From Chrysopilus asiliformis (lineage: Eukaryota > Arthropoda > Insecta > Diptera > Rhagionidae): 64,000 nt of DNA. The translations under genes and the position numbers were made by a program. Where the stretch lies: the NCBI GenBank assembly GCA_964034945.1, contig OZ035963.1, positions 63,623,182 through 63,687,181 of the forward strand. Direction: 5' to 3'. The notes under the pieces were generated by a model. The model had not been told where the DNA came from, made no database searches, and saw only the letters and a program-made list of their open reading frames with translations. Below are positions 10,473 to 20,907 of the stretch, piece after piece (the stretch's first letter is position 1; each line of letters starts with the position of its first letter).

Positions 10473-12794
10473 TTTTACATAAAATTTCTATTTCTTACTG
10501 GGATTTACCAACAATTTTAAGGTTTTGTTGTTATTCAAGCCAGGAATATAACTTCAAATTAAGTTTTTGTGACGATTTTTGCTCTGTTTTCGCACTTACA
10601 CTGTTATATTGATTTCGAGCTCTGGCTGGTGTTGCAACATTTGAAGGGGTTGTAAGCCCATTTGTGAGGCTTATAAATCTTGGATTAGCCGGGACGGTCC
10701 CGGATTTTATGCTGCTTCCATCGTCTCAGAAACCAAACTGTTGTACCGGATTTTTTATACGTCGGCTGGTGCTTGCTGTAAAATACAATTTTTTCGTCTG
10801 CGGTGTATTTCGTCATTGAATTTTCATCTAGGGTTCACATAAGTTGGCACCTGCGGAGCATTTCTCTCTCTCTCTCTCCTTAATTGGCATTGCACAATTC
10901 CATTTGCATTTATTTATGGAAACATCATGGTCACCGCAGGAATTTTTTGCTGGGTCGTGTGGTGTGGTGGTGGGGGGCAGCGGGGGAAGAGGAGGGGGTG
11001 GGGCGGAGTGTCAAAAAAATGGGAAAATATTTGCAATGCGATGTTTTTACTATGTGTTTTTTTCTAAGCCATTCTGTTGCTTCTGCTTGCTGAGTCTAAC
11101 CAATTAAGCGAAGCGCTACGACTGTCTGATTGTCTCTTAGAAACTGTGACCTCCTTAATTTTTTGCGTTTTTTTTAAAGATTTTATATTTTGTATAATTT
11201 TTAATTAAAGTTCGTGTTATGTCAACCTCTTTAAACTTTCAGTTACATAATTAAGAAATATCAAATAAGTTTAATGTCTTAAAATAGTTTCGATTTACTT
11301 AGCAACAATTTCAAATATCTTGAATTACATTTACGCTCGACTTAACATTTTCTCTTTGCTGAGCAGCAACAAAAGTTATTTATTAAATTTTCAATACATG
11401 TAACGTTGGGTTTTACTATAAAACCATATAAATTAATTAAATTAACTCTTAATTGAATCAAAACTCGCATGTTGAATGTATCTTCCACAAAGTCTGATAT
11501 ATTTATTTATAATATATCAATCATACATATATATATATGCTATTCACAGATACATCAAATAATAAACAACAACAAAAACATGAGCAATAATAACATAAGA
11601 TTTCTATTCAAGTCAACGTTGAATTACTTGTGCAAACAGTTTCAAGCTAAAATTCTTTTGTCAAAACAAAACTTTTGGCACATATCCGTATTGGGAATTT
11701 TTGGGGTTGGGAGTGATTTTCTGTATTCCAGAGGAACTGCGAGAAATATGGGGAAAGTATTATGCAAACAAGACAAGGTAAACATTATATAAGAATAACA
11801 AAAACATGCATACGATATCCCTTTTCAATACCACAGAATATCACAGTCTATCATTTGTCCATCCCCCTTTTTGAAGTGAATATGAGAGAGGTTGGTGTAA
11901 GAAATCCCATCCTCCGTCATTTTCATATGACGTTTTCCACTCTAATGCTTCATTGTTCTAAGATGCCTGAGGACTGACTAGAAACCTGGTTATGATATAG
12001 AATACAAGCACACATGAGATGGGGGTGAGTGTGTCACTGTAATATCCTGAAGGGAATTAAATCGATTCCATTTTTCGCCCACCAACCCACCCACAGACGG
12101 CTCGTCGATTCAGAGGAGATGATTTTCTATCCTCGAGCATAGCGTTTGATCGAAAAAGGCCGAATACTTGTCTATGGATAAAAACTACCTCAGTGGAATA
12201 CTAAAAAGGAGTCATCATTGAACATGTCTACAGATGCTACAAGGATCTCACCAACACATGGAGAGGTATCTACAAAAAAAAGAGATCCCTTAGAGACATA
12301 TTTGTGTGTTTGTAAATCCTAATGCGGTTCGAGTGGGTTAACTTTGGAAGAAAATTTATAAAGTTTCCTTCAAGAAGAAGGGATTATGTTTGTCTATTCG
12401 AATTCTTCATACATGACCTGGTAGCAGGCTTTAGTGATAGCTAGCTATCAAATAAACTAACTTTGAATCTATTTTCTAGTCATCAAAAACAAAAGCAACA
12501 CTTGATGAAGTTGATAATATCTTACATAAATACTTATGGAAGAAATAGGAAAATTTTGTAGCACTATCTTGAATATTTCAGAGGATAAAACATGTCAATG
12601 TCAGCAGAACATTCATAATAAATTAGACTACAGTATTTGTAGAACATATAATTTTTTTTTTTTGGGAAAATTAGGAAGAAGTTTGAAAAAAAAAAATGAA
12701 AAAATGATTACGATAAAAAATGTTTTAGCTCGCGTTTACATTTGCGATTTTCTCTTAAATTTCACGGAATAAAGTGTCAGATGTGAGGCGTGCC
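10473..12794. other. No gene seen; G-rich tract at 10960-11010
   Basis: Mostly unassigned single-copy-looking DNA. It contains a CT run near 10863-10880, a purine/G-rich tract at 10960-11010 with at least four G-runs (potential G-quadruplex), and an AT run near 11526-11540. No supported exon. Confidence 0.45.
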
Positions 12795-12797
12795 TTA

Positions 12798-12957
12798 AGG
12801 CCTGTGACCACATGGAAGTTTATTTGCAGAAGTCGCTTCTAGAAGAAGTCACAACTTCTGGAAGTTCACTTGCAGTTAGTGTTTCCACGGGAAAAACTTC
12901 CAGAAGTCTCTGCTAGAAGCGACTTCTGCAAATAAACTTCCATGTGGACACAGGCCT
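12798..12957. mobile_element. Foldback MITE with ~47-bp arms and TTA flanks
   Basis: Arms starting AGGCCTGTG at 12798 and ending in the complement at 12957 pair over about 47 bp with one mismatch. TTA flanks both sides (12795-12797, 12958-12960). The arm carries GCAGAAGTCGCTTCTAG, and the interior repeats CTTCCAGAAG-like palindromes. The TTA duplication suggests PIF/Harbinger. No coding sequence. Confidence 0.72.
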
Positions 12958-13178
12958 TTAGGAAATAGGGACAAAATAAAAATCCGGCATGTTTATTTGT
13001 GGATTTTTGTCACAGTCTTGAAAATGTGACCAAGCACACATTTTTTAGTATAGGGAAAACTCGGTCAAAATCTGATTATAGTTTAGAAATAAACCCTCTT
13101 CTCTCTGATCGAGCTTTCAAAATTTTTTGGGGATTTTTTTTTCACCATAAAGAACTATGCAAGAAATAGCGTTTTTCG

Positions 13179-13499
13179 TGCCCCTGGGTTAACTTTTGAA
13201 CCCGTGTAGTTTTCACTTTGGTTGAGTACTTTTTGGAAAGGGCACAGTCTCTAGTTTCATCCATATATGGTGTCAAGAGCCACCGGATTGCAGGGGGATG
13301 GTGAGGGGTTAACAAACTTTCTCGTGATTTTTCACAGAAATCATGGCAGAAATCACGAGAGAGTTCGTTAACCCCTCACCATCCCCCTGGAATTCGGTGG
13401 CTCTTGACGCCATATATGGATGAAACTAGAGACTGTGCCCTTTCCAAAAAGTACTCAACCAAAGTGAAAACTACACTGATTCAAAAGTTTAGAGGGGCA
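13179..13499. repeat. Long inverted repeat, ~150-bp arms with a ~10-base loop
   Basis: The left arm (13179 to about 13328) and right arm (about 13340-13499) are reverse complements over roughly 150 bp with only about a dozen differences. The central loop is about AAATCATGGC. Outer ends are TGCCCCT and AGGGGCA. If transcribed it would form a very stable hairpin RNA. I saw no clear target duplication, so it could be a foldback element or a local inverted duplication. Confidence 0.75.
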
Positions 13500-14889
13500 A
13501 AATCGTGCATCGTTCATTGTTATAATCTTAGACAATTATTTGTGCATATTGACGTAAGGATAGTGTAAACGACAAATCGTTGGTGAGAAACAATTTTGTT
13601 TTCAACAAAGTGGGTTTTGAAAAATTGGGACGAAATCTCAAGCAAATCCTTTCTGTGTGCGAAATTCCAGGCAAATTTGAGACACATCGGTACAATTTAA
13701 AAAAATACGTCCTCGCATCACAACAACATTTTTTATTCCTTCAAAAAACTTTCACATCTGATTTACGCAAAACTAAATAGAACAAACCACATCAAAATAT
13801 ATCTCCAAATTAAGAAAAAAAAATCAAAGAGAATGAAAAAAACGAATTTTCTTCTTAATTTGTTTGTGTTTTCTTCAAATTCATTTCCAAAGGACATTAT
13901 TCATCACCAACGCAACTTGTTACCATAATAAATTTATCCGACAAAAGATTTACAGCAGGAGCAGAGAATTTCCACATCAAAACAAATTTAATCTACTAAA
14001 TTATAGTCAGTCCATCTTACCCTCTGTATAAGATAAAATATAATTTTGGTATACGAATGTAATTTGAATATAAAGAAGAGCTGAGAACTGTAAAAGGAAA
14101 AATAAATTATGCAGTGGAAAACACTGAACGTTCGCCTGTCCTCCCAAATCAACCTGATGTTCCTGGTTTTCTCGTCCTGCTGTCTTGTTTTTATTATCCA
14201 AGTGATGTTTTCAAATGCAAAGGAACTAACTTTGAACTTGTCACAAATGTTGAATGGAAAACTTTTATATGACCCTGACGGAGAAAGAAAAACTCGCGTC
14301 CGTCTGGAAGGAAAAACAAAATTTCAGGTCTGATCGGACGCGAAAAAATAGGGGGAAAGTGAAAGCCACCCGAATGGTAAAACGCTGGTGATGGGGCGAA
14401 ATTTCAAAGATTTTTTTTTGGTTACATTGTACTAAAAAATTGGAAAACTTTCCATGAAAAAAAATTTAATCACAGAATGCTACATAATTTTACTGCGCAA
14501 AAATACACGCAATTAGAGGAGCATGTTTGATTTTTAAAAGAACATACATACGTTTTAATAAAAACTTTTTTTCCTTCGATGTTTAACGAAAAAACTCTTG
14601 GAACTCGAAGGCACTTCGTATTTCTAAGCTTCTGTAGAATATTATTTTTTTCCGAAAAATTCTTCATGAAGAAGAAGAACTAAATGAAATCAAATCCAAT
14701 AACAATTTTGGCTAAAAAACACAACTGATGTTTGAGGAAATGAGTAATTATTTAATTATAACATTTATTTCGTACACATTCCAAAATAATCAAAGAAACT
14801 CGCACTCAATTCTGACTATATTCAGAAAAAATCCACAAAAATATTAAATTCCATGTGTTTGATCCTCGAATGGGAAGATCCAATTAACT
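13500..14889. other. No gene seen
   Basis: Unassigned AT-rich DNA. Short reading frames near 14109 and 14470 have no recognisable domain. Confidence 0.45.
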
Positions 14890-15135
14890 ATTGGTGAAAA
14901 TCGCTACTTGCTGTTTGAAATTTTCGCGGAAACTGCGCGTTTTTTAATTGTCTTATGTAAAATCTGAGGAAAAGGATAATCACTTTATCCTAACAGGACC
15001 ATCCGTTATCCTTACATACTTCTTAATGCGAAAATCGGATTCAGGGACCCCAAAAACCACCAGATGAGATTTTTTCTGGGAAATTTGAGGAAAAGGATAA
15101 TCACGTTATTCTTACAGGATCATCCCTTATCTATC
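14890..15135 (-). repeat. Two units of the ~123-bp GGTCCTGTAAGGATAAC cassette
   Basis: Read on the minus strand, the stretch repeats the AAGGATAAC...TATCCTTTTCCTCAAATTT...GGGGTCCCTGAATCCGATT order seen in the tandem array at 28640-29225 and inside families B and C. Confidence 0.5.
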
Positions 15136-15169
15136 CAAGGACGAAATAGCTCTATTGCCATCAGAGTAA

Positions 15170-15360
15170 TGTTTGTGTGCAAAATTTCAAGTCAATCTGA
15201 TGACTGGAAGTGGTCAAAATTAGATTGCAAGATTTGACCCTGACAGACAAACAAACAGGTCGTCAGGGTCAAATCTTGCAATCTAATTTTGACCACTGCA
15301 ATCTAATTTTGACCACTTCCAGTCATCCGATTGACTTGAAATTTTGCACACAAACGAAAC
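15170..15360. repeat. Foldback of repeat E
   Basis: The left arm begins TGTGTGCAAAATTTCAAGTC and ends in GATTTGACCCTGAC. The right arm is its complement, with an extra direct duplication of GCAATCTAATTTTGACCACT. The short centre is ACAGACAAACAAACAGGTCG-like. Related single arms are near 7790-7870 and 28505-28575. Confidence 0.65.
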
Positions 15361-15557
15361 GTTACTCTCAAACAAACAATTAAACAGATAGGCAGACAGA
15401 TACGAAAGCACGCTAATTAAAAGCTTTTAAAAAATTGTTAAAATTTGATTTAAAGTTAATAAATTTCTCAACATTTTCGCTTTGCTCCGTAAACCGAAAT
15501 ATTTCCACTATAAATATTGTAGCGCGCCACTATAAATGTTGTAGGGCCAGCAAACAA

Positions 15558-16722
15558 TCATATAATATACTACAATGTCTGTCTGTCTCTCTGTCTGCAC
15601 AAAGGATCTCGAAAACCCGCCTAACGATTTTAACGAAACTTGGGGTTTAGGGATTTTCGGGGACAAGGAATCGATCTAGATAGGTTTCCCCTCTGAGAAA
15701 ATTCCCCTCGCCTGGTATCTTCGAATTGGGTGGTCCAATTTTAATGAAACTTTACAGTATTACTAAGGGGCTAAGGGCTTTCGATTTTTCCACTACAAAT
15801 CTGACTTTTCCCTCCCCTCGAGACCCACCGCCAGGTATTTTCTAAAATAAGTTGAATTTTCAATCACTTTTTATGGTATTTTTTTCGAGGCGCCGCAGGC
15901 AAAAGAAGAAGTTGCGCCGCAGGTGATTTTTTTCGAAAAAATGAAGGAAAACACGATGAAGGTAGAAACTTATAAAGAAACTCTGTCACAGACTAAATCG
16001 AATTATGCCTAAATCCGGGACTGTTCCGGCGAATGTAAGGATAACGTGAATATCCTTTTTCCCATTTTTTCTCGGAAAAAATTGGCATTGGTGGTTTTTT
16101 AGGGGATTAAAGGTCCTATAAAGATGACGCGAATATCTTGTTTTCGAGTAAATTAATATCAAAGAGATTTTCTATGTCGCTAATCCTGTATCTGACAATA
16201 GAATTTGAAAATTCGAAACGGAAGGTCCTGTAGTGATAACAAAAGTATCTTTTCTTTCATTTTTTTTTCTAGAGGAAATTAGCGGAGGGGGTTTTTGGAT
16301 CGGAACTTTCCGAAAAAAAATGAGTTGGTGTCTCTGTCTGTCTGTCTGTTTCTCTTTCACGCAAAAACGACTGAACCGATTGACTTGAAATTTCGCATGA
16401 GTGTCTGTGGTAGTTCTGGTTCCAACAAAGGAAAAGTAGCGTGAATGGTGGGGGGAGCAAGGGGAGGGGGTAAAGTGATTTTGAAACTTAGCTCTTCCTC
16501 TATGTTACCCTTTCGCGGGGAAACTACCGAGCCGATTGGCCTGAAGTTTAGCTCCAACATAGACCATAAAAAAAAAAAAAATTGAAAAAACTTAACCCGG
16601 CAACGACGGGTATGCAAGCTAGTTAACTATAAAGATAACGTGAATCTACTATTTTCTCCAAAAAAAATCAGCAAAAGGAGGATTTTCAGGTCTCCGAGCA
16701 TGGCTCGGTCTTCCTGGTACTA
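15558..16722 (+). mobile_element. Helitron-like repeat, family B copy 1 (interrupted by family A)
   Basis: It starts TC after A15557 (TCATATAATATACTAC), followed by GTCTGTCTGTCTC, and ends with hairpin CCGAGC-ATG-GCTCGG (16694-16708) plus TCTTCCTGGTACTA before T16723. Copy 2 (54109-55992) has the same body and ends ...GGTACTG before T. The end is CTR rather than the usual CTRR, so the Helitron label is likely but not certain. A family A copy sits inside at 16320-16622. The single GTATTAC at 15757-15763 is the empty site of the P-like insertion in copy 2. No coding capacity. Confidence 0.65.
16320..16622 (+). mobile_element. Non-autonomous Helitron, family A copy 3, nested in family B, 5' truncated
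   Basis: It joins family B in an A-run before TGAGTTGGTGTCTCTGTCTG; the 5' cap is missing. It ends with hairpin CCCGGCAACGACGGG, then TATGCAAGCTAG (CTAG 16619-16622), before TTAACTATAAAG. The uninterrupted family B copy reads AAATTAACTATAAAG at 55889-55903, so the 3' junction lies exactly between A and T. Confidence 0.78.
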
Positions 16723-16729
16723 TAGTATT

Positions 16730-16908
16730 GCTGCGTTTACACGAATGACAAATTTGTCATTCTTTTTGTCATAAATTGTCATCATCGTGTAAATAGTATC
16801 ATTTTTGTCATTATTTCTGTCAGAAAAATGACAATCTCTCATAAAAGAATGAACTTGTCCATTCTTTTATGACAGATTGTCATTATCTGTCAATCGTGTA
16901 AACCCAGC
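16730..16908. mobile_element. MITE with GCTGSGTTTACACGA ends
   Basis: The left end is GCTGCGTTTACACGAATGAC, and the right end is the complement of GCTGGGTTTACACGATTGAC. The interior is built of short TGACAAAT / ATTTGTCA inverted motifs. No clear target duplication is visible, so the superfamily is not assigned. Confidence 0.6.
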
Positions 16909-16922
16909 ATAAGACATAGAAC

Positions 16923-17885
16923 GATTGTGAGAGCTTATTAAAAAATAGGTTCTCACAATCGTTGAATGTATGCTTATCTTCTGACAAAAAATTTAGTGAG
17001 GTGCCTCAAAGTGGAAACTAAAATGGATTTTAAAAAAAGCACCTGATGGATTCCTTTATTCATCTGTTGGTCTTCGTCCAAATGGATAAAAATCAGAGTT
17101 AACCAAACGGTTAGACCCTATTGAGACACTTTTGGAGTTAAATTCTCACCGAATATTTCTGTGTGTATGATTCTCATATAGAGTATAATAATAATACTAT
17201 GTCAAACCTGTATTGGAGGTTCACAAAAGTTCGGACCTGTCCCGGGCATGATAAAATCTACCGAAAACTTATGTATTTTCAATAAATATTGAAAATAATT
17301 CCCTTGGCATGGCGCGTCTGTTCCACAAAACGATCGAATCAAATTTATTATCCATCAAACATTGCAAATTGAATACAAATTATTGCAGTTCTATACTATA
17401 TTCAATAACATTATACCGATTTAAGTGTCGTTAAACCGAAAATTTACAATACACGGCATGGCAATTATGCACTAGAGCAGCATGAAAATTACTCATCTGA
17501 AATTCATCAGAGGGATTGATCCGCACAGGCAACAAACTTCATGAATAGCTCAGCTGAGTGCAATTAATTGTTGTAATTTGAGCAAAAACTGAACATAAAT
17601 TGTATGCATATTTGCCTTGAAATTACATTCTGCTTGTACAGTTTGGTATTGAAATGCAATATGTTGTTTAGATATTCTAAAATTACTTCACTTGATTTAA
17701 GGTAAATATTATAATTACACTTTAGGACCGTCAAATTGGATGTTTGTTGTACACCTGATGATTTTGATATGTTTGCTTCAAACTGAAATTGCAATTATCA
17801 TTTAGTGTGCATAATTCGTCGTTTTTGAATCAGTTGGGGTTTCACATTCGTTTCTCTTCTTACGTTTCTCGTATGACTAGGCTAA
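16923..17885. other. No gene seen
   Basis: Unassigned DNA; short AT-rich reading frames only. Confidence 0.45.
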
Positions 17886-17889
17886 GTTC

Positions 17890-18380
17890 TTGAACGGGCA
17901 AAATTGGATCATTTCTTCCCCCTCCCCCATACAATCGAAACAGTTTTTTTTGCGATTTTCTTGAAAACGGTGAGTCATACTGAAAAAATTTTATAAGTAA
18001 AATGTATTTAGAATAAGATTTTACATAACTCATTCATACATCAAAATTCAATCGGACCACTGCTTTCCCCCTCTCTTATACAATTGGAATGCCTTTTTCC
18101 TGTTATCTCGTAAACTGTGCATCGGATCGAAAAATTTATAAAGACAAAATGTGTTTAGAATATGATTTTACATAACCGCTTCATATATCAAAATCCAATC
18201 GGACCACTCCTTTTCCCCTCACCCATACAAACCAAACAGTTTTTTGCGATTTTCTCGAAAACGGTGAGTCATATTGGAAAATTTATAAATTAAAATGTGT
18301 TTAGAATATGATTTTACTTTTACATAACCGTTCCATCAAAATCCAATCGGCACAGTCGTTTCCCCCTTTCCTAAATAAAC
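17890..18380 (+). repeat. Tandem repeat H, ~147-bp period, about three units
   Basis: CATACAA-type landmarks recur at about 17929, 18077, 18224 and 18372, a spacing near 147 bp. Each unit has a CTCGAAAACGGTGAGTCATA-like box, then TTTAGAATATGATTTTACAT, then CATCAAAATCCAATCGGACC. Single or paired diverged units occur at 7425, 25190-25400, 31380-31520, 41720-42180, 45240-45560 and 52360-52560. Confidence 0.65.
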
Positions 18381-18676
18381 GGATTTTTGTAAATAAACAT
18401 TTTGCCTGTCATAATTGCGGCTTTTGAACTAAAAATTACAGTAATTTCAGTATTTTGAAATCCCAGAATCAAACAAATTTTCAATCTCAGGACAATCGGT
18501 CACGTGGTTTCAAAGATAGTTTACATTGGGGTTGCGGGAAAATATGGCGTATATTTACTACATTAAGAGCTTTTTAAACTTATCGCAAAACGCACTCAAA
18601 TGTGTTCCACGGTGTAGAAAGTATCGGCCGATGCCCTTAGAGGGGAGGAAAATACTCGAATCGGTCTTTAATTCAA

Positions 18677-18682
18677 TTTATT
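18677..18682 (-). terminator. AATAAA polyadenylation signal
   Basis: AATAAA on the minus strand begins five bases after the stop codon of the 18688-19169 exon. Its position supports that exon being 3'-terminal. Confidence 0.5.
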
Positions 18683-18687
18683 CATTT

Positions 18688-19169
18688 TTAACCCTTGACA
18701 GCATTTTGTATTTTATTCAAAAGTGTTGCCGGTGGTGAGGGTGGGTGCTGCGCTGGAACAACTATAATCATATTTTCTGTTTTCTGAGGTCCGGTTGGGG
18801 AGGTGGGCGATGTTGGTGATGTGGGCGATGTTGGCGATGTAGGAGATGTGGGCGATGTGGGCGACGTAGGACTAGTTGGTGTAGTTGGTGACGTTGGTGT
18901 AGTTGGTGTAGTTGGTGTAGTTGGTGTAGTTGGTGTAGTTGGTGAAGTTGGTGAAGTTGGTGAAGTTGGTGAAGCTGGTGAAGTTGGTGGAGGTGGTGGA
19001 GGTGGTGAAGTTGGTGAGGTTGTCTGTCGAGCCTGCATTAAATCCTCTTCAGAAGTCTCTTTCTGATTCCGAAACCAGTTCGGTGGTGCAATAATTTGTA
19101 CCTCATTTTTTTGAGTTTTCACAACATTGGTCTTTGTCAAAAGAAAATTTTCAGAATCTTTCTTACCAT
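18688..19169 (-). CDS. 3'-terminal exon of a host gene with a Ser/Thr-Pro repeat
   Basis: On the minus strand a splice acceptor (TTGTGATTTTCCAG, ending at 19170) opens a 482-base exon. After a split codon it reads 159 residues: a mixed, ordinary-looking start (GKKDSENFL...IIAPPNWFRNQKE), then about 80 residues of SPT/TPT tripeptides with a seven-proline run, then a non-repetitive tail (ENMIIVVPAQHPPSPPATLL...NAVKG), and a TAA stop followed at once by AATAAA. The non-repeat parts at both ends and the splice and poly(A) signals argue for a real exon rather than a chance frame through a minisatellite. The repeat would be disordered and a possible target for proline-directed kinases. I recognise no family. 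The upstream exon is not found in the next 30 kb; a candidate non-coding first exon on this strand is at 53173. Confidence 0.5.
18797..19022. repeat. Coding 9-/18-bp minisatellite GGTGAAGTT/GGTGTAGTT/GGCGATGTN
   Basis: On the plus strand nine-base units with GTTGGTGWA run without frameshift; they encode the SPT/TPT repeat on the minus strand. Variant units are clustered in blocks (GATGTG, GTAGTT, GAAGTT), suggesting stepwise expansion. Confidence 0.7.
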
Positions 19170-19170
19170 C

Positions 19171-19703
19171 TGGAAAATCACAATTTTGTTACACTTTTTT
19201 CGTAATAAGCAATAATTACTTTTTTAATACCAAATAATTCACACTCATTTAATAAAACCATCAGCACTACTCCAAAGGTAAACTTATGCATTTTTTTAGG
19301 GATTTCGTTTGTCCGATGCACCTGAGATTTTTCAGCCTAATGAACTGCATGTCGAATATTTTCAAGCTATTTATAAACCTAGCAAAGAATTTAAGAAAAC
19401 AGGTTTAACGAACTTATATACAGTTAGGTTGCATCTATAAGATTATTAGAGAATCTTGTTCTAAGGTTCTGCAGGTATTCGGAACCTGTTAAAATTTTAT
19501 GTCTTTCCCAATAACAAATATGTCTCTTGTCAAGTAGTCTACGGGTTGTTTAGGTATTCTAGTTTTCCTAGAAGTTGTAAGAAATGCATATGGAAACTAA
19601 CAGTATTGACATTTTTTTATATGATTTTTGTAATTAAGAACCGGAATCCAATTAAGATTTTGTCTGATGAATTTGTTTTAAAAAATTATATAAAATACTT
19701 TTC
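19171..19703. other. No gene seen
   Basis: Upstream (minus-strand) intron side of the 18688 exon if that gene is real; nothing else recognised. Confidence 0.4.
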
Positions 19704-19707
19704 TTAA

Positions 19708-19907
19708 CCCTAGACCCGTGTACTGGGCACTGAGTGCCCAGAACGATTTTTTGGGGTTATATTTTCCCATTGTATTTCTTACTTGTTTAACGCATAAACC
19801 ACATTTTTATGATTTTTAAACAAACAAGCCATACATTTTCTATTAGAATTACATCTGAGTGCCCAAGTACACAATATATGGACGTTTTATAGTACACGGG
19901 TCTAGGG
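19708..19907. mobile_element. piggyBac-like MITE 1
   Basis: Perfect 17-bp inverted ends CCCTAGACCCGTGTACT are flanked by TTAA at 19704-19707 and 19908-19911. TTAA duplication and a CCC start are piggyBac hallmarks. A subterminal palindrome GGGCACTGAGTGCCC lies inside the left end, and half of it inside the right. 200 bp, non-coding. Confidence 0.82.
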
Positions 19908-20124
19908 TTAAAGGTTGTGAGTTGCAACCAGAGAGGTTGATGTTCAAAACTTTATGGACGTTTTAAGCAAATGTAACCAAATCAGGAATTTTATTAAAAA
20001 AAAAAGTATCTTTTTATCCAAAGTACCTTTTTTTTAAAAAAAATATCATAAATGATACTCTATTGTATCTAATGTGCATCACTGCTTGCAACATTAAAAA
20101 AAATAGTAACAAAAACTTGGTTCC

Positions 20125-20350
20125 TATTGGGGGGAGTAAGGAGAGTAGGTAAAGTGAGCCCGAGTCTTAGTTTTCCCCTAAATTACTCTTTCGTGGGAAA
20201 ACTCACGAGCCGATTGGCCTGAAATCCGGCGTAGATGTTCACCGGAGGTCAACTCTAACATGGACCCAGTGAAAAGTAGCTTGAGAAGTGGTGAATTTGG
20301 TCTTTCTAGATTTTGTTGTACTCACGCTTTTAGCCGGGCGAAATTCTACA
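20125..20350 (+). mobile_element. Helitron family A copy 4, 5'-truncated and diverged
   Basis: It begins in the G-rich tract (GGGGGGAGTAAGGAGAGTAG) and keeps the second module (TTACTCTTTCGTGGGAAAAC, GAGCCGATTGGCCTGAAATC). It ends in a GCTTTTAGCCGGGCGAAATT-type 3' region like copy 6, not the type-1 hairpin. No CTAG is left. Confidence 0.6.
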
Positions 20351-20412
20351 ATTTTATCAGAAAAGAAAGTTTGCTAGACACTATAATAACATATCACAAC
20401 TTCGTTTATACA

Positions 20413-20907
20413 TCATACTAATATATAAAAATGAGTTGGTGTCTGTCTGTCTGTCTGTTCCTCTTTCACGCAAAAACGGCTGAACCGATTGACGTGAAAT
20501 TTGGCATGAGTGTCTGTGGTAGTTCTGGTTCCAACATAGGCATACGGAAAAGTAGCGTAAGGGGTGGGGGGAGTAAAGGGAGGGGGTAAAGTGATTTCGA
20601 AACTTAGTTTTTGCGCTATGTTACTCTTTCACGCAAAAACGGCTGAACCGATTGACTTGAAATTTGGCATGAGTGTCTGTGGTAGTTCTGGTTACAACAT
20701 AGGCATACGGAAAAGTAGCGCGAGGGGTGGGGGGAGTAAGGGGAGGTGGTAAAGTAATCTCGAAACTTAGTTTTTGTTCTATATTACTCTTTCGCGGGGA
20801 AACTACCGAGCCGAATGGCCTGAAGTTTAGCTCCAAGATAGACTATCAAAAAAAAAAAAAAAAAATTTGGAAATACTTAACCCGGCAACGACGGGTATGC
20901 AAGCTAG
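20413..20907 (+). mobile_element. Non-autonomous Helitron, family A copy 5 (first module duplicated)
   Basis: TC start after A20412, GTCT run, and type-1 end with hairpin CCCGGCAACGACGGG and CTAG at 20904-20907 before T20908. The first module occurs twice (about 20455-20600 and 20628-20760), an internal duplication not seen in the other copies. Confidence 0.84.

Noticed and set aside
18803..19066. Plus-strand GDVGDVG frame
   Set aside because: Shadow of the minus-strand exon, which has splice and poly(A) signals.
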